In this document: one piece after another, positions 24,101 to 32,177 of the stretch
How the letters are laid out: each line of letters opens with the position of its first letter
How positions within the stretch are numbered: position 1 is the stretch's first letter
DNA from: Azohydromonas aeria
GTDB taxonomy: Bacteria; Pseudomonadota; Gammaproteobacteria; Burkholderiales; Burkholderiaceae_C
Assembly: GCF_009760915.1 (NCBI RefSeq)
Contig: NZ_VIDQ01000046.1
Span: forward strand, 1 to 58,326
DNA: 58,326 nt
Direction of reading: 5' to 3'
Notes under the pieces: model-generated
Seen by the model: the letters and a program-made list of their open reading frames with translations, nothing else
Database searches by the model: none
What the model was told of the DNA's origin: nothing
Made by a program: the position numbers and the translations under genes

Positions 24101-25518
24101 ACTCCGACACCGACACGATCTTTCCGGACCGGTCCCGGTTCACGGGGCACCAGGGCGAGGTGCGCAGCGTGGCCTTCAGCGCCGATGGCCGCCGCATCGT
24201 GTCGGGCGGCGACGACGGCACGGTGCGGGTGTGGGATGCGGGCAGCGGCGAGCCGGTCGGCGTGCCGCTGCGGGCGCACGCGGGCCCGGTGCTGGGCGTG
24301 GCCTTCAGCCGGGACGGTGGCCGCATCGTCTCCAGCGGCAATGGCGAAGCGCCGCGGCTGTGGAGCGCGCAGGCCAGCCAGGGGCTGGGCCTGCCCCTCT
24401 CGGGGACGGACCACCTGGTGTCCAGCGTCGCCTTCAGTCCGGACGGCAGCCGCGTCGTCGCCGGCAACCTGCGCAACGGGCTGAGGCTGTGGGACGTGGC
24501 CACCGGCCGGCCCCTGGATGACAAGCCGTTCCGAGGTCACCTGTACTGGGTGGCGGACGTGGCCTTCAGCCCGGACGGCCGGCGCATCGTCTCGGTCAGC
24601 CACGACGGCACCCTGCGGCTGTGGGATGCCCACACCGGCACGCCGCTGGGACCGCCGCGGGGGACGCAGGGCGGGGCGCACCAGCGCAGCGTGGCCTTCA
24701 GCCCGGACGGCACCCGCATCGTCTCGGGCAGTGCGGACCGGACGCTGCAGCGGTGGGACGGCATGACGGGCGAGCCCATGGGCGCGCCGTTGCAGGGGCA
24801 CGACGGTGCCGTGGAATGTGTGGCCTTCAGCCCGGACGGCCGACGCATCGTCTCCGGCAGCCGGGACCGGACGCTGCGGTTGTGGGACGCGAGCTCCGGC
24901 CGGCCCGTCGGTGCCCCGCTGGCCGGGCATGGAGAGCCCGTCACGGCAGTGGCTTTCAGCCCGGAAGGCGGCCACATCGTCTCGGGCAGCACCGACGGCA
25001 CGCTGCAGCGCTGGGACGTCGCCTCAGGCCGGCCGGTCGGCAGCCGGCTCCAAGGCCACCAGGGGCCGGTGTCGCGAGTGGCCTTTAGCCCGGACGGGCG
25101 CTACCTCGCCTCGGCCAGCGGGGGAGCCATCGGCATCTCCGGATCCGCAGCCGGGTTCAAGGCCGACCCGACGCTGCGGCTGTGGGACGCCAACACGGGC
25201 CGCCCGCTGGGCACCCCGCTGCAGGGGCACACCGGCGAGGTCTGGGGGCTGGCCTTCAGCTGGGACGGCAAGCGCCTGGTGTCCGCCGGGCGCAACGGTA
25301 CGCCGCTGCTGTGGCCCGCTCCCGCGGCCTGGCCCGACGAGCTCTGCGCCAAACTCACCCGCAACATGAGCCGCAAGGAATGGCGCGAGTGGGTCGCCTC
25401 CGACATCGAATACCGATGCCAGTGCCCGGGCCTGCCCATCACCCCCGACGACCCGGCCTCCACGGCGAAGCCGGAAATGTGCCCCGGCACCCCCGCGCAG
25501 CCGCTGCTCGCCCGCTGA
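21139..25518 (+). CDS. TIR-nSTAND1-WD40 protein (gene 1 of putative immune/sensor cassette)
   Basis: A 1459-residue multidomain protein; GGAGGTGAGCCGCG precedes the ATG. Residues 2-~150 form a TIR domain (SRIFLSHSSADEREAVALC; putative NADase glutamate E78 in SKWCLAEFLL). Residues ~165-600 form an nSTAND1-type NTPase: PYRGLEPLESVDAAVFFGRD, Walker A GASGAGKSS from 216 (K222), Walker B VDQAEELF (D325) and the EVAHEALLRQWDELAGWL motif. A charged coiled coil (~636-690) precedes one TM-like helix (~693-711). Then come 14 WD repeats (VAFSPDGRRIVSGSRDRTLR type), two seven-bladed propellers. The protein ends with a short Cys-containing tail, LTRNMSRKEWREWV...YRCQCPGLP. Expected logic: the propellers sense a ligand, the STAND oligomerises, and TIR degrades NAD. 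The function in this organism is inferred. Confidence 0.9.
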   Translation: MSRIFLSHSSADEREAVALCQWLRDNGWDDVFLDVDPKRGLAAGERWQEALRRAADRCEAVLVLLSPAWAASKWCLAEFLLAKSLNKRIFAVVLHEVPLGELPAELTAEWQLCRLAGEGRQAGIHFEYREAADRVEFRAEGLLRLADGLHRAQLDASFFPWPPPDDPGRAPYRGLEPLESVDAAVFFGRDVEIVRALDALRGMRAGPDKRLFVILGASGAGKSSFLRAGLLPRLARDDRHFLPLAPVRPQRAPLSGPHGLVQALRRALMALNLPDVAPGRLLERLRTGGPAALAALLHALRDAAAARLLQPLDGEAVPVPLLPVDQAEELFNADAGEEAQAFLRLLGGVMGAGGDGPAGAGAVPLIAAFTIRSDRYEPLQAASELAGLQGVVFDDLKPMPPTRFRDVITGPAQRAEAAGQALAVEPALVERLVEDSAQGGDTLPLLGLVLARLYRDYGAGGRLGLDDYRDMGGLASVVRNEVEGMLAADAATRAQQLALLRAAFVPWLATINPANDQPMRRVARLADLPPPSHALVHALAARRLLLTDRRGDDTVVEVAHEALLRQWDELAGWLAAEREDLKDADVLERAAQAWEKAGRRDAWLMEGERLGIAEALAGKPGFVRRLESCRDFLAASRRREDVRRHEEQARRQAELEAAQRIAAEQEKRAEVEVLARREAEAGARRLRVRQRGLYAALAVVALTAAWAYEQFRQATAAQRLATSASVRANALRLAAEAKAMRAGALAGGDERALLQLLAGARTAPGAVDGELLEVLQGRELAKLHTQGLRETARAVAFSPDGSRVVTGGDDGSVEVFDTGSGRALAFRGEAHHGRVNVLAFAPGGGRFVSGGSDGRLLRWDAATGEPIGEALPGHEGAVNGAAFSPDGRHVVSSGDDRSVRLWDADTGRPLGPPLSGHAAAVLAVAFAGPGRVVSGDADGAVRGWDLAGGRATAWALQRLPWRVRSMAFNADGTHAVAGRDDGPLLDWHSDTDTIFPDRSRFTGHQGEVRSVAFSADGRRIVSGGDDGTVRVWDAGSGEPVGVPLRAHAGPVLGVAFSRDGGRIVSSGNGEAPRLWSAQASQGLGLPLSGTDHLVSSVAFSPDGSRVVAGNLRNGLRLWDVATGRPLDDKPFRGHLYWVADVAFSPDGRRIVSVSHDGTLRLWDAHTGTPLGPPRGTQGGAHQRSVAFSPDGTRIVSGSADRTLQRWDGMTGEPMGAPLQGHDGAVECVAFSPDGRRIVSGSRDRTLRLWDASSGRPVGAPLAGHGEPVTAVAFSPEGGHIVSGSTDGTLQRWDVASGRPVGSRLQGHQGPVSRVAFSPDGRYLASASGGAIGISGSAAGFKADPTLRLWDANTGRPLGTPLQGHTGEVWGLAFSWDGKRLVSAGRNGTPLLWPAPAAWPDELCAKLTRNMSRKEWREWVASDIEYRCQCPGLPITPDDPASTAKPEMCPGTPAQPLLAR

Positions 25519-25525
25519 CGGCCCC

Positions 25526-25547
25526 GCGGCCCCGGGAATGGGGCCGC
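25526..25547. terminator. GC hairpin after the first STAND gene
   Basis: GCGGCCCC (25526-25533) pairs perfectly with GGGGCCGC (25540-25547) over a 6-nt loop, 8 bp after the stop. Only a short T-run follows (CGTTTCCC), so this may attenuate rather than end transcription into the SIR2-TIR gene 109 bp downstream. Confidence 0.45.
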
Positions 25548-25656
25548 TGCCGTTTCCCACCCTGTACGATGGGTTACAAGCGCGCTGCCCGAACCGGCGC
25601 GCGGATTTGCGCAACCCACCGCCCGCGCGGGCGGCCCCGGGACCAGGGAGGCGAGC

Positions 25657-27069
25657 ATGAACGAGGCGGCCTGGAGACGGCTGCTGGGCCAGATCCGCGA
25701 CGGCATGGTGGTGCCGGTGGTGGGGGCGCAGCTGCTGGTGGGCGCGGGCGGGCAGCCGCCGCTGCAGTCGCGCGTGGCGCGGCTGCTGCTGCAGTGGCAT
25801 GCGGACGACGGCATCGACCCCGACATGCCGCTGCCCGCCTTTCGCGAGCTGCAGGAGGCGGTCTCGCTGCTCAAGCCGCGCGTCAACCTGCAGGACCTCT
25901 ACGGCGACGTGCATGCCGCGCTGCGGGAGCTCACCGCCGGGGACGATGCCGCGGTGGTGCCCGAGCCGATCCGGCAGCTGGCGCAGATCAGCGACTTCAG
26001 GCTGCTGGTCACGCTCACGCCCGACGAGCTGCTCGCGCGCAGCCTGCGCCGGCGCTGCGCCGTCAACGAGATCGTGCACTCGCCGCGGCTGCCCACCAGC
26101 GAGGGCCGCGACCTGCCCCTGGACTGGCAGTCGCGCGCCGGCGAGGCGCAGCTGCTCTATCTCTTCGGCAAGTCGCGCGCGGCGCCGATGTTCGCCATCC
26201 ACGACGAGGACGTGCTGGAGTACGCGCACAACATCATGGCCCGCGGCGGGCACGTGCCCGCGACGTTCCTGGGCGAGCTGCAGGAGAGGAGCCTGCTGCT
26301 CATCGGCTGCAACTTCCCCGACTGGCTCGGCCGCTTCTTCCTGCGCGTGACCAACAAGAGCCGGCTGTCGGAGAAGGCCAAGCGCGAGTGGCTGATCGAG
26401 GAGCTGCAGCCCGAAGCCGGGCTGACGAGCTTCCTGCGCAGCTACAGCCGCGACACCGAGGTGCTGTCGTCGCTGCCGCCGGCGCGGTTCGTGGCCGAGC
26501 TGCACCGGCGCTGGAGCGCCGAGCAGGCCGCGCGCGCGGGCGAGGCGGGCCCTGGCGGCGCGGGCGCCGCCGCGGCCGTGCCGGCCGGACCGCCGCCGCA
26601 GCCGCTGTTCTTCATCAGCTACTCGCGCGCCACCGATCTGCCGCGCGCCGAGGCGCTGTTCCAGGCGCTGCTCAAGGTGGGTGTGTCCGAGGGCGAGATC
26701 TGGTTCGACCGCCAGAGCATCGAGCCCGGGCACGACTTCGCGCAGCGCATCTTCGACGGCATCCGCGGCTGCCGCTACGCGTTGCCGCTGCTGTCGGACA
26801 GGGCGCTGCAGCGCGAGGAAGCCTTCGTGTTCCGCGAGTGGCGCGCGATCAACGACCGCCAGCGCGGCATGAACCGCAGCTTCATCTTCCCGGTGATCGT
26901 GGACGGGGACTACGAGCCCGAGCGCTACCAGGCCGAGCCGGTGCGGCCGTGGCTGGAGCTGGACTTCGGCCACGCGCCCGAAGGCGTGCCCGACGGGCGG
27001 CTGATGTCGCGGCTCAAGGCCCTGGTGCGCGAGGCCCGGCGCCCCGACGCCGAGCGCGCGCTGGCCTGA
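25657..27069 (+). CDS. SIR2-like (probably inactive)-TIR protein (gene 2 of cassette)
   Basis: A 470-residue protein; GGGAGGCGAGC precedes the ATG. Residues ~10-290 follow the SIR2_2 layout: GMVVPVVGAQLL for the Rossmann entry, LLVTLTPDELLARSL where VTTNYDxLL is normal, LLYLFGKS where xxLHGx is normal, HDEDVLEYAHNIM, and SLLLIGCNFPDWLGRFFL. The NAD-hydrolysing Asn and His positions are thus Thr121 and Phe170, so the domain is probably a binding or regulatory pseudo-enzyme. Residues ~317-460 form a TIR domain (LFFISYSRATDLPRAEALFQ; SIEPGHDFAQRIFDGI; candidate catalytic Glu394 in FREWRAI). A Gly/Ala linker joins them. It is followed after 4 nt by the next STAND gene. Confidence 0.85.
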   Translation: MNEAAWRRLLGQIRDGMVVPVVGAQLLVGAGGQPPLQSRVARLLLQWHADDGIDPDMPLPAFRELQEAVSLLKPRVNLQDLYGDVHAALRELTAGDDAAVVPEPIRQLAQISDFRLLVTLTPDELLARSLRRRCAVNEIVHSPRLPTSEGRDLPLDWQSRAGEAQLLYLFGKSRAAPMFAIHDEDVLEYAHNIMARGGHVPATFLGELQERSLLLIGCNFPDWLGRFFLRVTNKSRLSEKAKREWLIEELQPEAGLTSFLRSYSRDTEVLSSLPPARFVAELHRRWSAEQAARAGEAGPGGAGAAAAVPAGPPPQPLFFISYSRATDLPRAEALFQALLKVGVSEGEIWFDRQSIEPGHDFAQRIFDGIRGCRYALPLLSDRALQREEAFVFREWRAINDRQRGMNRSFIFPVIVDGDYEPERYQAEPVRPWLELDFGHAPEGVPDGRLMSRLKALVREARRPDAERALA

Positions 27070-27073
27070 GGCC

Positions 27074-30000
27074 ATGGACGCCTTCCTCGCGCCTTCCGGC
27101 GCCACCGGCAACGGCGACCGGTGCGCGCGCACCGATGACGGCACCGATGCCGGCGCCGTCCCGTCCTGCGCCGTGCGGCTCGACGCGCAGCATCCCTGGC
27201 CCGGGCTGGCCGCCTACGACGAGGGCGCGCAGGGCTTCTTCCACGGCCGCGAGGACGAGGCCGCGGAGCTGCTGCGCCTGATCCGGCTGTCGCCGCTGGC
27301 CGTGCTCTACGGCAAGTCCGGCCTGGGCAAGAGCTCGCTGCTGATGGCCGGCGTGTTCCCGGCGCTGCGCGCCGAGCGCTTCCTGCCCGTGTACGTGCGC
27401 GTGGACTTCGGCCCGCAAGCCGCCTGCGCGCCGCTGGAGCAGGTGGCGCGGCGGCTAGAGGAGGAGATCGCGCGCACCGGCGCGGAAGCGCCGCCGCGCG
27501 CGCCGGGCCAGGGGCTGTGGGAGTACCTGCACCGGCGCGACCTGGAGATCTGGAGCGCCGACAACCACCTGCTCACGCCGGTGCTGGTGCTCGACCAGTT
27601 CGAGGAGCTGTTCTCGCGCGGCGGCGTCGGGCGCGAGCGCATCGGCAGCGTCTTCGACGCCATGGCCGACCTGATCGAGAACCGCATCCCGGCCGAGCTG
27701 TGCGAGGGGCCGGGGGCGCGCGAGCGGCTGCGCGCGCTGGCGCTGGACGCGCAGCCGGCCCGCGTGGTGCTGTCCTTCCGCGAGGACTTCCTGCCCGAAG
27801 TCGAGGGCTGGAAGGACCGCGTGCCCTCGCTGCTGCGCAGCCGGCTGCGGCTGCTGCCGATGACGGCGCGCCAGGCCGTGGCCGCCACCGAGCGCGCCGG
27901 CGCGGCGGTGCTGGCGCCGGGCGTGGCGGCGGCCATCGTGGACTTCGTCTCGCGCTGCGAGGAGCCCGGCGGCGGCACGGGCGTCTGCGCCGCCGCGGCC
28001 GGGGGCGAGGCCGAGGTCGAGCCGGTGCTGCTGAGCCTGTGCTGCACCCAGCTCAACCGGCGCCGCGCGCCGGGCGCGCGGGTGGACGAGGCGTTGCTGG
28101 CCAGCGCCGGGCAGGACATCCTGCAGAGCTTCCACGACGAGGCGCTGGTGGACCTGCCCGAGCGCGTGCCGCGCTTCATCGAGACGCACCTGGTGCAGGG
28201 CGGGCGCTACCGCGGCAGCTACCCGCGCGACGAGGCGCTGGCGCAGGGGCTGCTGACGGCGGCCGAGCTCGCGGCGCTGACCGAGCAGCACCGGCTGCTG
28301 CGCATCGAGCAGCAGCAGGGCGTGGCGCGCATCGAGCTGATCCACGACCGGCTGGTGGGCATCGTGGCGCGCGCGCGCGACGCGCGGCTGGCGCGCGAGG
28401 CCGCGCAGCAGCGCGAGCAGGCACTCGCGCACGAGGCGGCGCAGCGCGAGGCGGCGCTGGAGCGGCGGCGGCGCGAGCAGTCGGAACGCGCGCGCGCGGG
28501 GCTGGCGCGCATGCGCAACGGGCTGGGGGCGCTGACGCTGATGCTGTGCGCGCTGCTGGGCTTCGCGCTGTGGGCCTTCCAGGAGTCGGTGGACCAGAAG
28601 CAGGCGGCGCAGGAGCGGGGCCGCCGTGCCAACGCGCTGCGCCTGGCCGCGCAGGCGCAGGCCATGCTCATCGACGCGCGCGTGGAAAGCGACGAGCTGG
28701 CGCTGCAGCTGCTGCTGGCCGCGCACCGGCTGGAGCCCGGCGCCGTGGACGGCAACCTGCTGCAGGCGGTGCTGGCGCAGCCGGGGCTGGCACGGCTGGT
28801 CGATGCCGGCACGCCGCTGCGCGCGCTGGCCGTGAGCCGCGACGGCACGCGCATCGCCACGGCCGGCGACGATGGCCGCATCCAGCTCCGGGACGGCGCC
28901 ACGGGCCGGCCCGTGGGCGAGCCGCTGTCCGGGCACGTGGCCGCGGTGCAGGCGCTGGCCTTCAGCCCGGACGGGCGCCGGCTGGCCTCGGCCAGCGACG
29001 ACCAGACGCTGCGGCTGTGGGACGGCGCCACGGGCCGGCCGCTGGGCGGCGCGCTGCAGGGCCACGAGGGCCATGTGCTGGCCATGGCCTTCAGTGCTGA
29101 CGGCCGCCGCCTGGCCTCGGGCGGAGAGGACGGCAGCCTGCGGCTGTGGGACGCCGAGGACGGGCGCGGCCTGGACACGCTGCTGCAGCAGCAGCCCGGC
29201 CGTCCGGTACAGGCCGTGGCCTTCAGCCCGGATGGGCGCTGGCTCGCCGCCGGCGACGTCGCCGGGCAGCTGTGGCGCTGGCATGCCGCCGCCGGCGCGG
29301 CCGATGCCGCGCGGCCCGCGCCGCCGGTGCTGCACCCGGGCGGCATCCACGCGCTGGCCTTCAGCCCGGACGCCGCGCAACTGGCCTCGGCCGGCCAGGG
29401 CGGCGACATCCGGCTGTGGGACGCCGCCACGGCCGCGCCGCTGGGCGCGCCGCTGCCCGGCCACGGCGACGAGGTGCATGCGCTGGCCTTCAGCCCGGAC
29501 GGCGCGCGGCTGGCTGCCGGCGGCGCCGGCGAAGTGCTGCGGCTGTGGGACCTGCGCGGGCGCCGGCTGCTGGAGCCGGTGTTCGACGGTTTCGAGGGGC
29601 GCATCACGGCGCTTGCCTTCAACCCGGACGGCGAGCGGCTGCTGTCCGCCAGCCTGGACGGCAACCTGCGCTGGTGGCGCAGCGACGACGCCGCGGCGCT
29701 GGACGCGCTGGTGCTGGCCCGGCGCGAGCGCGCCCGCGGCCGCTTCCTGGCCGAGAGCACCGTGCCGGGCGTGCTGGCTTACACCCTGCAGCCCATGGCG
29801 TCCGCCGCCGGGCCGTCCGGCGTCCCTCCGGTGCCGCCGCACGGGCTGCTGCTGGACCTGGCGTGGAGCCCGGACGGCCGGCGCATCGCCACCGCCCACG
29901 GCGACCACGCGCTGCGGCTGTGGGACGCCGCCACGGGCCGGCCGCTGGGCGAGCCGCTGCGCGGCCACGGCGACCGGGTGCTGGCGGTGGCCTTCAGCCC

Positions 30001-30889
30001 GGACGGGCGCTGGATCGCCTCGGCCGGTGCCGACCGGACGGTGCGGCGCTGGGACGCCGCCACCGGGCAGCCGCAGGGCGCGGCGCTGGCCGGCCATACC
30101 GACCGCGTGACGGGCGTCGCCTTCAGCCCGGACGGCGCGGTCCTGGTCTCCGGCAGCCACGACGGCAGCCTGCGGCGCTGGGACGCGGCCACGGGGGCGG
30201 CGCTGGGCGCGCCGCTGCAGAGCGAGGTCGGCGAGATCTGGGCCGTGGCGTGGAGCCCCGACGGGCGGCGCCTGGCCGCCGCCGGCGGCAACGGCCGGGT
30301 GCGGCTCTGGGACGCGTCGAACCTGCAGCCGCTGGGCGCGCCGCTGGCCGGGCACAAGGACCGCGTGATGGGCCTGGCCTTCAGCCCGGACGGCGCGCTA
30401 CTGGCCTCGGCCGGCTGGGACCACGCGGTGCGGCTGTGGGACGCCCGCACGGGCGAGCCGCGTGGCGAGCTGCAGGGCGACCGCGGGCCGGTGCTGCGGG
30501 TGGTGTTCCGGCCCGACGGCAAGCGGCTGGTGGCGGGCGGCTGGCTGGGCGTGCTGCGGGTGTGGGACGTGGAATCCCGCCGGCTTCTGGGCATGGCGCT
30601 GGAAGGCCAGCGCGGCCCGGTGGCGGCGCTGGCCTTCAGCCCCGACGCGCGGCGCATCGCCGCGGCCGGCACGCTGGACGCGGTGCTGCACCTGTGGCCC
30701 GCGCCGGGCGTGTGGCCGCAGACGCTGTGCGAGCGGCTCACGCGCAACATGAGCCCGGCGGCGTGGGCGGAGTGGGTGGGACAGGACGAGCGGTACCGAT
30801 GCCAGTGCGAGGGGTTGCCGGTGGAGGGAGAGGCGGCGCTTGGCCGGTGCGCCCAGCCGGAGGCGTCCAGGATGGCCGCCCGCCCCTGA
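27074..30889 (+). CDS. nSTAND1-WD40 protein without TIR (gene 3 of cassette)
   Basis: A 1271-residue paralogue of the gene at 21139, lacking an N-terminal effector. It starts 4 nt after the SIR2-TIR stop with no clear ribosome-binding site, indicating translational coupling. PWPGLAAYDEGAQGFFHGRE leads into the NTPase: Walker A GKSGLGKSS (K86), Walker B LDQFEELF (D174), VVLSFREDFLPEVEGW and RIELIHDRLVGIVARARD. A Glu/Arg coiled coil (~435-475) and one TM-like helix (~485-505) follow. Then come 14 WD repeats with an insertion in blade 7 (ARRERARGRFLAESTVPGVL region). It ends with the same tail as gene 1, LTRNMSPAAWAEWV...YRCQCEGLP. It presumably partners with the TIR proteins as effectors; inference. 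Confidence 0.9.
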   Translation: MDAFLAPSGATGNGDRCARTDDGTDAGAVPSCAVRLDAQHPWPGLAAYDEGAQGFFHGREDEAAELLRLIRLSPLAVLYGKSGLGKSSLLMAGVFPALRAERFLPVYVRVDFGPQAACAPLEQVARRLEEEIARTGAEAPPRAPGQGLWEYLHRRDLEIWSADNHLLTPVLVLDQFEELFSRGGVGRERIGSVFDAMADLIENRIPAELCEGPGARERLRALALDAQPARVVLSFREDFLPEVEGWKDRVPSLLRSRLRLLPMTARQAVAATERAGAAVLAPGVAAAIVDFVSRCEEPGGGTGVCAAAAGGEAEVEPVLLSLCCTQLNRRRAPGARVDEALLASAGQDILQSFHDEALVDLPERVPRFIETHLVQGGRYRGSYPRDEALAQGLLTAAELAALTEQHRLLRIEQQQGVARIELIHDRLVGIVARARDARLAREAAQQREQALAHEAAQREAALERRRREQSERARAGLARMRNGLGALTLMLCALLGFALWAFQESVDQKQAAQERGRRANALRLAAQAQAMLIDARVESDELALQLLLAAHRLEPGAVDGNLLQAVLAQPGLARLVDAGTPLRALAVSRDGTRIATAGDDGRIQLRDGATGRPVGEPLSGHVAAVQALAFSPDGRRLASASDDQTLRLWDGATGRPLGGALQGHEGHVLAMAFSADGRRLASGGEDGSLRLWDAEDGRGLDTLLQQQPGRPVQAVAFSPDGRWLAAGDVAGQLWRWHAAAGAADAARPAPPVLHPGGIHALAFSPDAAQLASAGQGGDIRLWDAATAAPLGAPLPGHGDEVHALAFSPDGARLAAGGAGEVLRLWDLRGRRLLEPVFDGFEGRITALAFNPDGERLLSASLDGNLRWWRSDDAAALDALVLARRERARGRFLAESTVPGVLAYTLQPMASAAGPSGVPPVPPHGLLLDLAWSPDGRRIATAHGDHALRLWDAATGRPLGEPLRGHGDRVLAVAFSPDGRWIASAGADRTVRRWDAATGQPQGAALAGHTDRVTGVAFSPDGAVLVSGSHDGSLRRWDAATGAALGAPLQSEVGEIWAVAWSPDGRRLAAAGGNGRVRLWDASNLQPLGAPLAGHKDRVMGLAFSPDGALLASAGWDHAVRLWDARTGEPRGELQGDRGPVLRVVFRPDGKRLVAGGWLGVLRVWDVESRRLLGMALEGQRGPVAALAFSPDARRIAAAGTLDAVLHLWPAPGVWPQTLCERLTRNMSPAAWAEWVGQDERYRCQCEGLPVEGEAALGRCAQPEASRMAARP

Positions 30890-30929
30890 CGGAGCCTGGA
30901 GGTCCGTTCCTGCGTGCCACCATCGCCCC

Positions 30930-31352
30930 ATGCTCGACGACCTCGACCACCGCCTGCTGGCCCTGCTGCGCGCCGACGCCCGCCTGAGCACCGCCACGCT
31001 GGCGCACCGCCTGGGCGTGTCGCGCGGCACGGTGGCCAACCGCATCCGCAAGCTGGAGCAGGAACAGGTGATCGTGGGCTACACCGTGCTGCTGCGCCCC
31101 GACGCGCAGCCCGAGGGCATCACGGCGTGGATGGGCATCCTGGTCGAGGGCAACCGCACGCGCGAGGTCGTGGCGCGGCTGCTGGGCGAGCCCGGCGTCA
31201 CCGCGCTGCACGACACCAACGGCCGCTGGGACCTGTTGGCCGAGCTGCGCGCCGACAGCCTGCAGGCGCTGTCGCAGGTGCTGGAGCGCATCCGGCTGCT
31301 GCAGGGCATCCGCGGCACCGAGACCAGCATTCACCTCGCCACCTACCGCTGA
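30930..31352 (+). CDS. Lrp/AsnC-family transcriptional regulator
   Basis: A 140-residue regulator of the leucine-responsive family. Its AsnC-type N-terminal helix-turn-helix is LDHRLLALLRADARLSTATL to GVSRGTVANRIRKLEQEQVI, and its C-terminal RAM ligand-binding domain is WMGILVEGNRTREVVARLLG to QGIRGTETSIHLATYR. Such proteins control amino acid metabolism genes in response to an amino acid effector. The next gene starts 41 bp downstream and may be its target. Confidence 0.92.
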   Translation: MLDDLDHRLLALLRADARLSTATLAHRLGVSRGTVANRIRKLEQEQVIVGYTVLLRPDAQPEGITAWMGILVEGNRTREVVARLLGEPGVTALHDTNGRWDLLAELRADSLQALSQVLERIRLLQGIRGTETSIHLATYR

Positions 31353-31393
31353 ACCGGCGCCCCAAGGCACGGCGCCTGCTGACCCGCCCGGTC

Positions 31394-32152
31394 ATGCAAG
31401 ACCTCGCCTCCTCCGGCGCCGCGGCTGCCGCCAGCGCCGACGCCAACCCGCTGCACACCGTCCACCTCTACGTCTTCGACGGCTTCGCCGACTGGGAGGC
31501 CGCCTTCGCGGTGGCCGGCATCCACAACCCGCAGTTCCAGCGCGAGCCCGGGCGCTGGCAGGTCAAGACGGTCGGCCCGGGCCGGCACGCGGTGCCGCGC
31601 TCCATGGGCGGCGTCTCGGTGCTGCCCGACATGGCGGTGGAAGACCTGCGGCCCGACGCCAGCGCGATGCTGATCCTGCCCGGCGGCATCGGCTGGGCCG
31701 ACGACGCCTCGCACCACGCCGCCATCGGCAAGGCCGGCGAGTTCCTGCGCCGCGGCGTGCCGGTGGCCGCCATCTGCGGCGCCACCGCGGCGCTGGCGCG
31801 CGCGGGCTGGCTGGAGTCCCGGCCCCACACCAGCAACGCGCTGAGCTACCTGAAAGGCACCGGCTACGGCGGCGCCGACGGCTACCGCGACGTGGCCGCG
31901 CTGCGCGCCGGCAACCTGATCACCGCCGGCGGCATGGCGCCCATCGAGTTCGCGCGAGAGATCTTCGCCCTGCTGGGCATCTACGAGGACGAGGCGCTGC
32001 AGGCCTGGGAGCAACTCTACAAGACGGGCAAGTCGGCGTACTTCGCAAAGCTGTCGCGCGCCGCGGCGGGGCCGCAGGGGCGCGAGGGCGGCGGCGCGGA
32101 CGAAGCCGGCGGCGGCAACGGCGATGGCGGCGGCGACGGGGGCGGGGACTGA
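31394..32152 (+). CDS. DJ-1/PfpI-family glutamine amidotransferase-like protein
   Basis: A 252-residue protein of the DJ-1/ThiJ/PfpI superfamily: TVHLYVFDGFADWEAAFAVA at the start, the AMLILPGGIGW loop, nucleophile-elbow cysteine in VAAICGATAALARAGWL, and NLITAGGMAPIEFAREIFAL. The last ~30 residues are an unusual Gly/Asp-rich low-complexity tail (GGGADEAGGGNGDGGG and similar). The catalytic fold suggests a hydrolase or glyoxalase-like enzyme; the substrate is unknown. It follows the Lrp gene in the same direction. Confidence 0.88.
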   Translation: MQDLASSGAAAAASADANPLHTVHLYVFDGFADWEAAFAVAGIHNPQFQREPGRWQVKTVGPGRHAVPRSMGGVSVLPDMAVEDLRPDASAMLILPGGIGWADDASHHAAIGKAGEFLRRGVPVAAICGATAALARAGWLESRPHTSNALSYLKGTGYGGADGYRDVAALRAGNLITAGGMAPIEFAREIFALLGIYEDEALQAWEQLYKTGKSAYFAKLSRAAAGPQGREGGGADEAGGGNGDGGGDGGGD

Positions 32153-32177
32153 AGCCGCCCTCGGCGCCGCGCCGGAG

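Noticed and set aside
21082..24975. A 1297-residue antisense frame across the first STAND gene
   Set aside because: It is an image of the repetitive WD40 coding DNA, rich in AEGH-type repeats without fold motifs, whereas the sense strand has canonical TIR, Walker and WD motifs.
23500..30690. Regular repeats in the STAND genes, considered as a CRISPR array
   Set aside because: Units are about 130 bp, lie inside intact reading frames and encode WD blades; there are no short spacers or cas genes. No other array was found in the window.
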